Origin: CAZYQW01 sp964649825
Lineage (GTDB): Bacteria > Planctomycetota > B15-G4 > JADJEK01
NCBI GenBank assembly: GCA_964649825.1
Contig: CAZYQW010000014.1
Location: 1-16,793 of the forward strand
DNA length: 16,793 nucleotides
Direction of reading: 5' to 3'
Shown: in pieces, positions 8,779 through 16,735 of the stretch
Layout of the letters: every line of letters begins with the position of its first letter
Position numbering within the stretch: the stretch's first letter is position 1
Position numbers and translations under genes: made by a program
Notes under the pieces: generated by a model
Told to the model about the DNA's origin: nothing
What the model saw: the letters and a program-made list of their open reading frames with translations, nothing else
The model's database searches: none

Positions 8779-8783
8779 TTCCC
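8768..8783. repeat. 16-bp perfect palindrome over the stop codon
   Basis: GGGAATC, two T, then GATTCCC, with the TGA of the AsmA-like gene inside the right arm. As RNA it would fold with six pairs and a four-base loop, and no T-run follows. It may be part of a transcript end or a dimeric-protein site upstream of the regulator gene. Confidence 0.5.
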
Positions 8784-8849
8784 GACGAACAAACGTCTAG
8801 CCCGATCCGTCTCACGACTGCACCCGGGAAAACGTTCGAAACTCCAGTT

Positions 8850-8878
8850 TTGATGGGACTGAAGCTAGGCGCAATACA
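8850..8878 (+). promoter_or_regulatory. candidate promoter for the GAF-Fis regulator gene
   Basis: The 202-base gap before the regulator is distinctly AT-richer than its surroundings. TTGATG (8850-8855) and AATACA (8873-8878) sit 17 bases apart and are a weak sigma-70-like pair. A perfect TTGACA also lies at 8879-8884 but has no -10 hexamer at the right distance. The AT-rich patch is the main support. Confidence 0.25.
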
Positions 8879-8966
8879 TTGACATGATTACGTTAATGGC
8901 GTTCGGGAAGTTCGGTGCGGGCTCACGCGGGGTTCGCGCCGGAGAAAAGTTGGAGGGCCGCGGCAT

Positions 8967-8974
8967 GGGAGGGG
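8967..8974 (+). promoter_or_regulatory. ribosome binding site for the regulator gene
   Basis: GGGAGGGG lies six bases before the ATG at 8981. It favours that start over an in-frame GTG at 8915 that would add 22 residues. Confidence 0.75.
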
Positions 8975-8980
8975 CGGTAC

Positions 8981-9631
8981 ATGGTCAGTGACCGGCTCAA
9001 TCGTTTTGTCGAGACTTTCGATGGTTTCAAGGTCGCGAACGACCGCAAGGTCTTCGTGGCCGAGCTCGTTCGGGCGATCCTGGGCATGACCGGGACGAAA
9101 GACGTCTACGCGATGCTCATGAAAGGGAACACGGTGACGGCTGAAGCCGCGGTCCGTTCCGGTGGCCAGGAGTTCGAGGCGACGGACGACGTTCGGAAGC
9201 CGGTTGCCCGGCTCCTGTCGGCCACCAAGGATGGTTCGCGTCCGATCTACGAGATCGTCGAGGGCCGGCTGGTGGCGCCGTTCTCGCTCACCGACGACAT
9301 CGCCGGCGCGGTGTCGATCGGGCCCGGCCACGAGGAGTTCGCCAGCGAGGTCGTCGCCTTCGTCCGCGCGGTGGGACGCGAGTTCGCGCTGCGCGAGGCG
9401 GCCGCGCAGCTAGAGAAGAAGGTCGAGAGCATCGAGTCGACCGTCGCATCGGGCGGCGTGCGCGCGGTCGCCTACCTGAAGCCGGTGTCCGAGCTCGAGA
9501 AGGATGCCATCGAGCTGGCGTTGCGCACCACGAAGTGGAACAAGGAAGAAGCGGCGCGCCGGCTCGGAATCTCGCGCGCCTCCATCTACATGAAGGTCAA
9601 GAAGTTCGGCCTTCAGAAGCCGCTCGACTGA
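8981..9631 (+). CDS. GAF-like sensor with Fis-type DNA-binding domain
   Basis: The 216-residue protein is a probable cytoplasmic transcription regulator. Residues about 20-135 form an alpha/beta sensor region resembling a GAF domain (VFVAELVRAIL, DGSRPIYEIVEGRLVAPF, AGAVSIGP). A short coiled coil (about 136-153, LREAAAQLEKKVES) follows. The C-terminus (170-211) is a Fis/NtrC-type helix-turn-helix with NKEEAARRLGIS and RASIYMKVKKFGL, where the second helix contacts DNA. Unlike NtrC-family activators it has no AAA+ sigma-54 ATPase, so it should act as a plain DNA-binding switch. The ligand is unknown. It ends 22 bases from the convergent stop of the minus-strand block. It has its own AT-rich upstream region, so it is probably a single-gene unit. 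Confidence 0.82.
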   Translation: MVSDRLNRFVETFDGFKVANDRKVFVAELVRAILGMTGTKDVYAMLMKGNTVTAEAAVRSGGQEFEATDDVRKPVARLLSATKDGSRPIYEIVEGRLVAPFSLTDDIAGAVSIGPGHEEFASEVVAFVRAVGREFALREAAAQLEKKVESIESTVASGGVRAVAYLKPVSELEKDAIELALRTTKWNKEEAARRLGISRASIYMKVKKFGLQKPLD

Positions 9632-9653
9632 GATCGGGGACGCTGGGCGGCCC

Positions 9654-10904
9654 TTAGGAGCCCTTGGGCGCCTCGCCCTTCGCGGGGCGCTCGAACGGCC
9701 CCTTCAGCGGGCGGAGCGAATACTCCTTCCTGACGAACTCCGTCCACCCGTCGACGAACTGGCCGACGGTCAGGCCGTAGACGTCGCGCAGCGCGTCCCG
9801 CGTTGGCACTTGTTCGCCCGTCATCTTCGACACGAGGAGGGGCAGCTTCTTCGGGTCGAGCCACGTGAGATAGTCGACGTAGGACCAGGCGAGCCACCGC
9901 TCCTCGTCGGTCAGCGTGTCGGCACCCTTCGCGATCACGTCCTGCACCGTGGGGCATTTGCCCGAGAGCACGAGCTTCTTCACGAGCGCTTCCCACGGCG
10001 TGTTTCGATAGTTCGCGAATCCACCCGATTCCTGAGAGCAGGTCGTCCTCGGGACGCCGAACAGACGCGTCTCGATGACGAACGCCGTCCCCTCGTACAT
10101 CCAGCCGTACTGCTTGAACATCCAGAACGTGTACTGCCCGTGCTGGATGTCGTGGTAGATGTGGTGGGCGACGACGTGGCAGAGGTACTGGTGGAAGTCC
10201 TCCTCCGTGCGCGTCTTTTCGGGGTCGGCCCACATCACCAGGTTCGACTTGAGTGGTCCGATGAGCTGGATCTTCGAGTCCGACTGCAGCGAGAGGTCCG
10301 TCATGTAGGGGGCCAGCGTCCGGGCGGCTCGCAAGCTCTCCAGCAGGTTCAGCTTGACCTTGCAGAGTCGCATCATGTGCTGAGGCTCGATGCCGTGCCA
10401 GTCCATGATGTACCGGTACAACTCCTCGGCGCGCTGGGCGTACAGGTGCGCGGCGTCGTGCAAACGGATCCGCCGGCGGCCGATTTTGATCTCGGGACGA
10501 TCCCACGAGATGATGAAGTGCTCGGTCTCGATGTGGACCACCTCGGTTCGGGTGTACTGGTCCACCTCGTCGCGCCGCGCTTTCCGCCACGCTCGGCGGC
10601 GCTCGACCTCCTGATCGAACTCGCGCTTCGCCTCGCCCTGGATCCGTGGGTTCTGGCAGTTGGGGCACGGAACCCAGTCGAGACAAAGCGCCTCGGGATC
10701 GTTGTCCATCCAGAACGAACAGAAGAGGACGTCCTTCTCTTGCTCCAGGACCTCGGGCAGGTGCTCGTGCGCGATCCGCCCGGTGGTCTTGCAGTCGCCG
10801 CAGAAGCGCTCTCCCGGCTCGAGCTTCTGGGCGTCCACGAATGGTACGAGCGATGCCACGAACCAGGCGGCCATGACGATTGTCAACGTAGTACGAACGA
10901 TCAA
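9654..10904 (-). CDS. exported gluzincin-like protein with two CxxC knuckles (paralog A)
   Basis: The 416-residue protein begins with a signal peptide (IVRTT, hydrophobic 6-20, likely cleavage near VDA at 23-25). A CGDC (35-38) and CPNC (80-83) pair could bind one zinc. The rest looks like the peptidase-MA/gluzincin-type proteins of planctomycetes: a TEHFIISWD strand (127-135), a helix with HVVAHHIYHD (243-252), WMYEGTAFVIE (268-278), where the third metal ligand normally lies, and a C-terminal VDYLTWLDPKK...FVDGWTEFVR unit. The expected HExxH is HHIYH here, with no catalytic glutamate, so hydrolysis is doubtful. The TTG at 10904 has GGAG eight bases before it and gives a complete signal peptide; an ATG at 10874 would remove the charged n-region. 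It is a tandem paralog of the next gene, 121 bases away. Function unknown. Confidence 0.72.
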   Translation of the reverse strand: MIVRTTLTIVMAAWFVASLVPFVDAQKLEPGERFCGDCKTTGRIAHEHLPEVLEQEKDVLFCSFWMDNDPEALCLDWVPCPNCQNPRIQGEAKREFDQEVERRRAWRKARRDEVDQYTRTEVVHIETEHFIISWDRPEIKIGRRRIRLHDAAHLYAQRAEELYRYIMDWHGIEPQHMMRLCKVKLNLLESLRAARTLAPYMTDLSLQSDSKIQLIGPLKSNLVMWADPEKTRTEEDFHQYLCHVVAHHIYHDIQHGQYTFWMFKQYGWMYEGTAFVIETRLFGVPRTTCSQESGGFANYRNTPWEALVKKLVLSGKCPTVQDVIAKGADTLTDEERWLAWSYVDYLTWLDPKKLPLLVSKMTGEQVPTRDALRDVYGLTVGQFVDGWTEFVRKEYSLRPLKGPFERPAKGEAPKGS

Positions 10905-11025
10905 CGGCCTAGCTCCGAACGCGATGTCTGCCCCACCTGGTACGAGACAATCGGAAACGCGTAACCCGAACCTCACGTCGAATGATCCATCCTCCGGGCC
11001 TCGGTGCTCGCGCGACCCGAACCCA

Positions 11026-12252
11026 CTAGCCACCCTTCGGAGGCCGAACGAACGGGCCCGCCCGGGGTTTGAGCGAGTACTCGGTCCGCACGAACTCTTC
11101 CCAGCCCTCGACGAACTCGCCGATCGAGAGGTCGTAGGCCTGCTTGAGCGCGTCACGCGTGGGCAGTTGAGGTCCTTTCATCAAACCCAGAAGCGGCGGC
11201 ATCTTCTTCGGATCGAGCCACATCAGATAGTCGATGTACGACCAGACGAACTGATGCTCCATCGCCGACAACGAGTCCGCCGCCTTCGTGATCACCTCCT
11301 GGAAGAGGGGCGCCCCTCCCTCCATCACGGCCCGCTTCACGTTCACTTCCCAGTTCTTGCCCTTCCAGTGCAGGAACGACCCCGATTCCTGGCCGCACCA
11401 GGTGATCGGCGGGCCGAAGCCGCGGATCTCCAAGTAGTGGGCGAGCCCTTCGTACACCCAGCCGTACCTCTTCATCAGCCACTCCTTGCGACGGTCGACG
11501 TCGTTGTGGATGTGGTGGCTGACCGTGTGGACGAGGAACTGGTGGAAGTCCTCGTCTTTCTTGAAATCGTCCTTCTTCCAAAAGCAGATGAAGCGCGACT
11601 TGTTGCCGATCACCGACTTCCGGGTGGCCGGGCCGATCCCGCCGAAGAGATGGTCGCCGACGCGCTGCGCGTCCTTCTGGGACTCGAAGATATAAAGGTA
11701 GTGGACGTTGCGCTGGACCTGGCGCTCGGTGATCCCATGGATCTCCAGGATCAGTCGATACAGCTCTTCCATGCGTTCGACGTAGACGTGCATGGCGTCG
11801 TGCGGCCGCAACGACGCGCGACCGATCTTGAACTTCGGGATGTCCCACGCGATCACGAAGTGCTCGGTCTGGATGTGCTCGACGGTGTGGCCGACCGGCG
11901 CGTCCACCTCCGCCTCGCGTTCAGCGAGCCATTGCTTCCGCCGGCCGAACTCGGCGTCGAACTCGACCTTCGCACCCGCCTGCACCGACGGAGTACGGCA
12001 ACGCGGACAGACGACCCAATCCATGCCGAGCGCCTCGCGGTCGCTCCTCATGAACGCCGAACAGAAGAGCACGCCCTTCTCCTGCGCGAGAGCCTCCGTG
12101 GAGTGCGTGTGGTCGATGCGACCGGTGGTATGGCAGTCACCGCAGAGGTGCTCGCCGACCTCCTGCGCCAGCGCGCTCGCCGCGATCACGAGTGGGATCG
12201 CAAGCAGCATCACTACGGACCGACACGGCAATCGGTGGGAGATTCGGATCAC
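11026..12252 (-). CDS. exported gluzincin-like protein with two CxxC knuckles (paralog B)
   Basis: The 408-residue protein has a signal peptide (Arg/His-rich 1-11, hydrophobic 13-25, ALA-Q cleavage near 29). CGDC (37-40) and CPRC (82-85) are at the same spacing as in paralog A. The first reads CGDCH, a heme-c-like string, but paralog A has CGDCK there, so zinc is more likely than heme. TEHFVIAWD (129-137), HTVSHHIHND (242-251), WVYEGLAHYLE (265-275) and IDYLMWLDPKK all align with paralog A. By eye identity is roughly 45%. The HExxH position reads HHIHN, again without the glutamate and also lacking the second histidine. The GTG at 12252 has GGAG seven bases before it, lying in the last codons of hutI. 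Its start is four bases from the hutI stop, so the two are translated from one message. Confidence 0.75.
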   Translation of the reverse strand: MIRISHRLPCRSVVMLLAIPLVIAASALAQEVGEHLCGDCHTTGRIDHTHSTEALAQEKGVLFCSAFMRSDREALGMDWVVCPRCRTPSVQAGAKVEFDAEFGRRKQWLAEREAEVDAPVGHTVEHIQTEHFVIAWDIPKFKIGRASLRPHDAMHVYVERMEELYRLILEIHGITERQVQRNVHYLYIFESQKDAQRVGDHLFGGIGPATRKSVIGNKSRFICFWKKDDFKKDEDFHQFLVHTVSHHIHNDVDRRKEWLMKRYGWVYEGLAHYLEIRGFGPPITWCGQESGSFLHWKGKNWEVNVKRAVMEGGAPLFQEVITKAADSLSAMEHQFVWSYIDYLMWLDPKKMPPLLGLMKGPQLPTRDALKQAYDLSIGEFVEGWEEFVRTEYSLKPRAGPFVRPPKGG

Positions 12253-12256
12253 GGGC

Positions 12257-13531
12257 TCACTCCGCCGACACGGGGATCTCGGTTCGTTCGTACACGGTTC
12301 GACCGGCCTTCATGACGAGCCGCGGCGCGCATTGGCCGAGCTCGTACGGGAGGAACAGATGGGACGGCCGGTCCAAGATGATGAGGTCCGCCTGCTTGCC
12401 GACCTCGATCGAGCCGATTCGATCGGCGGCTCCGAGCGACCAGGCGGCATTGATCGTGGCCGCGGCGAGCGCCTCGGCCGGGGTCATCCGCATCAGTGTG
12501 CAGGCGATCGCGATACAGGTGGGCATCGACACGACGAACGAGGTGCCCGGGTTGAAATCGGTCGCGATCGCGACGATGACGCCGGCCTCGATCATCCTGC
12601 GCACGGGGGGGATCGCCTTCGCACCGAGCGAGAGGACCGTCCCGGGGAGCAGGACGGCGGTCGTACCCGCGTCGCGCAGCGCCGCGATGCCCGCGTCGCT
12701 GATGCGACAGAGGTGATCCGCCGAACGAGCGCCGAGCCCGGCCGCCATCTCCGCCGCGCCGAGCCCTTCCAGCTCGTCCGCGTGCACGCGGAGATCGAAC
12801 CCCTGATCTCTTGCCGCCCGCAAGATGCGCGTCGATTCCTCGACCGAGTAGGCGCCCTCGTCGCAGAACACGTCGCAGCTCGACGCCAGCCCTCGCCGTC
12901 TCACCTCGGGCATCACCTCGTCGACCATGAAGTCGATGTACGCGTCACGACGATCGCGGTACTCCTCCGGCACCTGGTGCGCGCCGAGGTAGGTCAGGAG
13001 CACCTCGAGGGGGTGACCGTCGGCGACCCGGTTCAGGATCTCGAGCGAGCGGAGCTCGTCGTCGAGGTTCAGGCCGTACCCCGACTTCGCCTCGATGGTG
13101 GTCGTCCCCGCGCGCACGAAGCGGTCGAAGCGGCTCCGGACCAAAGCCTCGAGCGCGTCCGTCGGTGTCTCGCGCAACGATCGGACCGAGGAGAAGATGC
13201 CGCCGCCGGCCGCGGTGATCTCCTGGTAGGTCCGACCATGAAGGCGCATGTCGAACTCGGTCTCCCGCGTCCGCGCGAAGGCGGGGTGCGTGTGGGCGTC
13301 GACGAATCCGGGGATGACCGCGCCCTCCGCCGCGTCGATGATCACGCGGGGCGAGAAACGATGGACGACCTCGGCCGCCGGGCCGACCGCGACGATCCGC
13401 CCCGAACGGATCGCCACCGCCCCTGCGGTGACGATCCCCGCGTCGTCCATGGCCGCGCCGACGCGGGGAGCGGGCCCGCGCAGGGTCGCCACCTCGGCCG
13501 CGTTTCGGATCAGGACGTCGCAGGATTCCAT
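12257..13531 (-). CDS. hutI: imidazolonepropionase
   Basis: This cytoplasmic enzyme hydrolyses 4-imidazolone-5-propionate to N-formimino-L-glutamate, the third step of histidine degradation. The 424-residue protein is an amidohydrolase-fold TIM barrel. It has the metal-binding DAHTHPAF (H80, H82), TRETEFDMRL (88-97), the TTIEAKSGYGL substrate loop (143-153), TYLGAHQVP (180-188), DVFCDEGAYS (220-229), LRVHADELE with H250 and E253, SADHLCRIS with H273, LLPGT (294-298) and TDFNPGTS with D325. All expected ligands are present. The ATG at 13531 is chosen; no ribosome site precedes it, and a TACAAT seven bases away suggests a leaderless message. It is the first gene of a minus-strand block with the two exported paralogs. 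No hutH, hutU or hutG is in the window. Confidence 0.95.
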   Translation of the reverse strand: MESCDVLIRNAAEVATLRGPAPRVGAAMDDAGIVTAGAVAIRSGRIVAVGPAAEVVHRFSPRVIIDAAEGAVIPGFVDAHTHPAFARTRETEFDMRLHGRTYQEITAAGGGIFSSVRSLRETPTDALEALVRSRFDRFVRAGTTTIEAKSGYGLNLDDELRSLEILNRVADGHPLEVLLTYLGAHQVPEEYRDRRDAYIDFMVDEVMPEVRRRGLASSCDVFCDEGAYSVEESTRILRAARDQGFDLRVHADELEGLGAAEMAAGLGARSADHLCRISDAGIAALRDAGTTAVLLPGTVLSLGAKAIPPVRRMIEAGVIVAIATDFNPGTSFVVSMPTCIAIACTLMRMTPAEALAAATINAAWSLGAADRIGSIEVGKQADLIILDRPSHLFLPYELGQCAPRLVMKAGRTVYERTEIPVSAE

Positions 13532-13538
13532 CCGCGAG

Positions 13539-13544
13539 ATTGTA
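13539..13544 (-). promoter_or_regulatory. candidate -10 element of a leaderless hutI promoter
   Basis: On the minus strand the hexamer is TACAAT, seven bases before the hutI ATG. Initiation at the usual distance would fall on or next to the start codon, which fits the absence of any Shine-Dalgarno there. The -35 position has no good TTGACA match. Confidence 0.4.
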
Positions 13545-13666
13545 ACGACGAGGCTCGCTCCTCACGCATCCCGCGGGCCGGCTTCGCTGGGGTAAGGCCC
13601 CGTCGGTCCGCCGAACCCACATTTCTCGCCGGGCCGAGTTCAAGCGGTACGAACCACGCTCCCGAT

Positions 13667-13673
13667 AGGAGGG
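13667..13673 (+). promoter_or_regulatory. Shine-Dalgarno-like AGGAGGG without a standard start nearby
   Basis: AGGAGGG lies upstream of the kinase-like gene and in its open frame, but no ATG, GTG or TTG follows at 5-10 bases. The first in-frame NTG is a CTG at 13716. It may be chance, or it may mark a non-standard start that would extend the protein upstream of 13803. Confidence 0.3.
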
Positions 13674-13802
13674 ACGGCCGGGGCGGCGACGACCACCCCG
13701 CGGGAGCCACGAACCCTGGAAACGACCGACACCGCCCCCGAACGATCGACCGGCCGGGATTGGATTCCGCCTCGACAGCACGTCGCCCGGCGGCTGCTGC
13801 GG

Positions 13803-15248
13803 ATGCTCGTACCGGTCGCGCTCGCCGGGGGCGTCATCACCCTCTACCCGTCGATCTCGGAGCAAGTGGTCGCGACGCTCGGGCGCGGCTTCGCCCCCCA
13901 CCTCGTCGGCGGCTACGTCCTCTCGCTGGTCGGCCTGTTCCTCGCCGACACCTGGGCGCGGGACCGGAAGATCGAGCGGTTGCGCGCGATCGCCGAGCGC
14001 GCGGAGCGGCGCGCGCAAGGTTTCCAGGATCGCGCGAACGAGCTCCGGTTCCTGCTCGACGTGGCGTCCGATCTGGACGGGACGGAGCGGATCGAGTCCT
14101 CCCTCCACCACGTGCTGTCGCGCGTCCAGGCGGTCGTCCCGTTCCGTTTCGGCTTCATCTACCTGCTCGACGGAACCACGGAACGGCTGCGCGTGCGCGG
14201 GGTCTGTCCGTTGACCGCGGCGCCGACCACCGCGCTGGACGCCGTCGCGCAACAGACGCGCGAGACGTTCGTCGAGTCGACCCCGCTCCTCGTCGTGTCG
14301 GAGGCGCCCAATCGGCATGCCTGCCCGATTCGCAGCCGCGACCAGGCGATCGGCGTGCTCGTGATCGATTACCCGGGTTCGCTGCCGCTGCACCACCAGG
14401 CCCGCATCCTCGCCGTCGCCGATCGCCTCGGCGCCGCGCTGAACGGACTTCGATTGCGCGCCGACGTGGAGTCGAAGGAGAGCGCCTTGCGCCATGCGTA
14501 CCGCGAGCTGCGCCAGAACGGCGAACGCCTCGCGCGATCCCGTGCGCTCGAGGAGGCGACCGCGTTCGGGCGGGCGGCCGGCGACGCGTTGTCGGCACCC
14601 GTCTCGGCCGCGACGGAGGAGCTGCGGCGGCTCGATCGCGGCATGGCGAAGGAGGACCCGCTGCGGCCGTCGCTCGATCGGCTGCGCGACCAGATCCGCG
14701 AGATCCGCCGCCTGGGGGCCGAGTTCCGCGCGGTCGGTCGCCATACCGGCAACCCGGCCGAACAGCACGTCAACGATGCCGTGATCGCGGCCGTCGACCT
14801 CGCCATGCCGGACCTGAAGCGCGCCGGCATCGAGGTCCGCATGACCCTGGACGACCACGTCACCGGAGTCCACATGGACGAGGGCGTGCTCGTCCAGCTC
14901 TTGACGCGGGCCCTCCGCAACATCCGGGCGACGCTTCGCCGCAGCGACCCCCCGCGCCGCCTCTGGATCGAGACCCAGCCGTACGGCGAGGGCGCGAAGG
15001 TGGTGTTCCGCGACAACAGCGCCGGGCTCGACGCCGGGCGGCTCGACGACGTCGTCCGCTCGAACGGACCGAACGACGCGGCGGGCCGCTTTCGCAAGGC
15101 GTTCCGCCGGAACGACGGCCGGCTCCTCCAGTCCGATCTGCGCGCCCACGGAGTCGTGATTCGGACCGAGCACGAGCTGGGCCGGGGCCGACGACTCATG
15201 CTCTGCCTGAGCGGCGTCGAGGAGATTCCGAAGGCACCGGTGCTATAA
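13803..15248 (+). CDS. membrane GAF protein, histidine-kinase-like but degenerate
   Basis: The 481-residue protein has two hydrophobic segments (about 1-17 and 35-50), a coiled coil (about 52-85), a GAF-like domain (86-215, ending near AIGVLVIDYPG) and a second coiled coil (222-250). The DHp-like helix ATAFGRAAGDALSAPV (252-267) follows, then an ATPase-like C-terminus. Compared with HisKA domains, the helix lacks the HE pair that carries the phospho-acceptor histidine. In the ATPase region the N-box reads LLTRALRNIRATL with no NA pair, and the G1 box reads DNSAGL instead of DNGxG. It is therefore probably a non-catalytic signalling or scaffold protein (inference). The start is uncertain: the ATG at 13803 has no ribosome site and cuts into the first hydrophobic segment. 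The frame is open upstream with plausible residues (RDWIPP, RRLLR) back to at least 13716. No response regulator is adjacent. Confidence 0.65.
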   Translation: MLVPVALAGGVITLYPSISEQVVATLGRGFAPHLVGGYVLSLVGLFLADTWARDRKIERLRAIAERAERRAQGFQDRANELRFLLDVASDLDGTERIESSLHHVLSRVQAVVPFRFGFIYLLDGTTERLRVRGVCPLTAAPTTALDAVAQQTRETFVESTPLLVVSEAPNRHACPIRSRDQAIGVLVIDYPGSLPLHHQARILAVADRLGAALNGLRLRADVESKESALRHAYRELRQNGERLARSRALEEATAFGRAAGDALSAPVSAATEELRRLDRGMAKEDPLRPSLDRLRDQIREIRRLGAEFRAVGRHTGNPAEQHVNDAVIAAVDLAMPDLKRAGIEVRMTLDDHVTGVHMDEGVLVQLLTRALRNIRATLRRSDPPRRLWIETQPYGEGAKVVFRDNSAGLDAGRLDDVVRSNGPNDAAGRFRKAFRRNDGRLLQSDLRAHGVVIRTEHELGRGRRLMLCLSGVEEIPKAPVL

Positions 15249-15249
15249 T
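15241..15249 (+). promoter_or_regulatory. extended -10 promoter element
   Basis: TGCTATAAT is a perfect extended -10 (TGn plus TATAAT) in GC-rich sequence. It overlaps the TAA stop of the kinase-like gene. No -35 hexamer is needed for this class, and none is seen. Initiation near 15256 would make a leader of about 115 bases for the CNNM/CorC-type gene. Confidence 0.5.
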
Positions 15250-15369
15250 GCCCACCGTCGACGAGACGCCACGGCCCCTACGACGACGTGGGGTGCCAAG
15301 CGGGGTGCCGAACGGGGCGCCGAACGAGGCGCTGGACTGGCCCCCGAACCTTTGGTTGGAGAACAAGAT

Positions 15370-15373
<4 letters not shown>
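15248..15373 (+). CDS. 41-residue ORF bridging two genes by start/stop overlaps
   Basis: The ATG (15248-15250) shares one base with the TAA of the upstream gene (TAATG). The TGA (15371-15373) overlaps the TTG start of the downstream CNNM gene (TTGA). Both junctions are typical of translational coupling. The peptide is Pro/Arg-rich, then has a four-residue near-repeat (GVPS GVPN GAPN EALD) and a Trp-rich end (DWPPNLWLENKI). Third codon positions are mostly G or C, with some A. There is no signal peptide or membrane helix, and I recognise no family. It could be a coupling or leader peptide, or chance: the same bases form a promoter -10, and transcripts from that promoter would lack the ATG. Confidence 0.4.
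15293..15340 (+). repeat. four degenerate 12-bp tandem repeats
   Basis: Successive units are GTGCCAAGCGGG, GTGCCGAACGGG, GCGCCGAACGAG and GCGCTGGACTGG, decaying to the right. The 12-base period is four codons and stays in frame with the small ORF. Confidence 0.6.
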
Positions 15374-16734
<1,361 letters not shown>

Positions 16735-16735
16735 G

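Noticed and set aside
8879..8884. A perfect TTGACA before the regulator gene as a -35 box
   Set aside because: No -10-like hexamer is found 16-18 bases downstream (the position reads TTCGGG), so it is not called on its own.
9654..11156. An N-terminal extension of paralog A up to 11156
   Set aside because: It would place 84 Arg/Ser-rich residues before a clear signal peptide and overlap the end of paralog B. The TTG at 10904 with GGAG is better.
11026..12252. Paralog B as a cytochrome c because of CGDCH
   Set aside because: There is a single site, the paralog has CGDCK, and a second CxxC at fixed spacing favours zinc.
12945..15173. A 742-codon minus-strand frame opposite the kinase-like gene and hutI
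   Set aside because: It shows no family motif and has shadow-like composition, and the plus-strand gene has recognisable domains.
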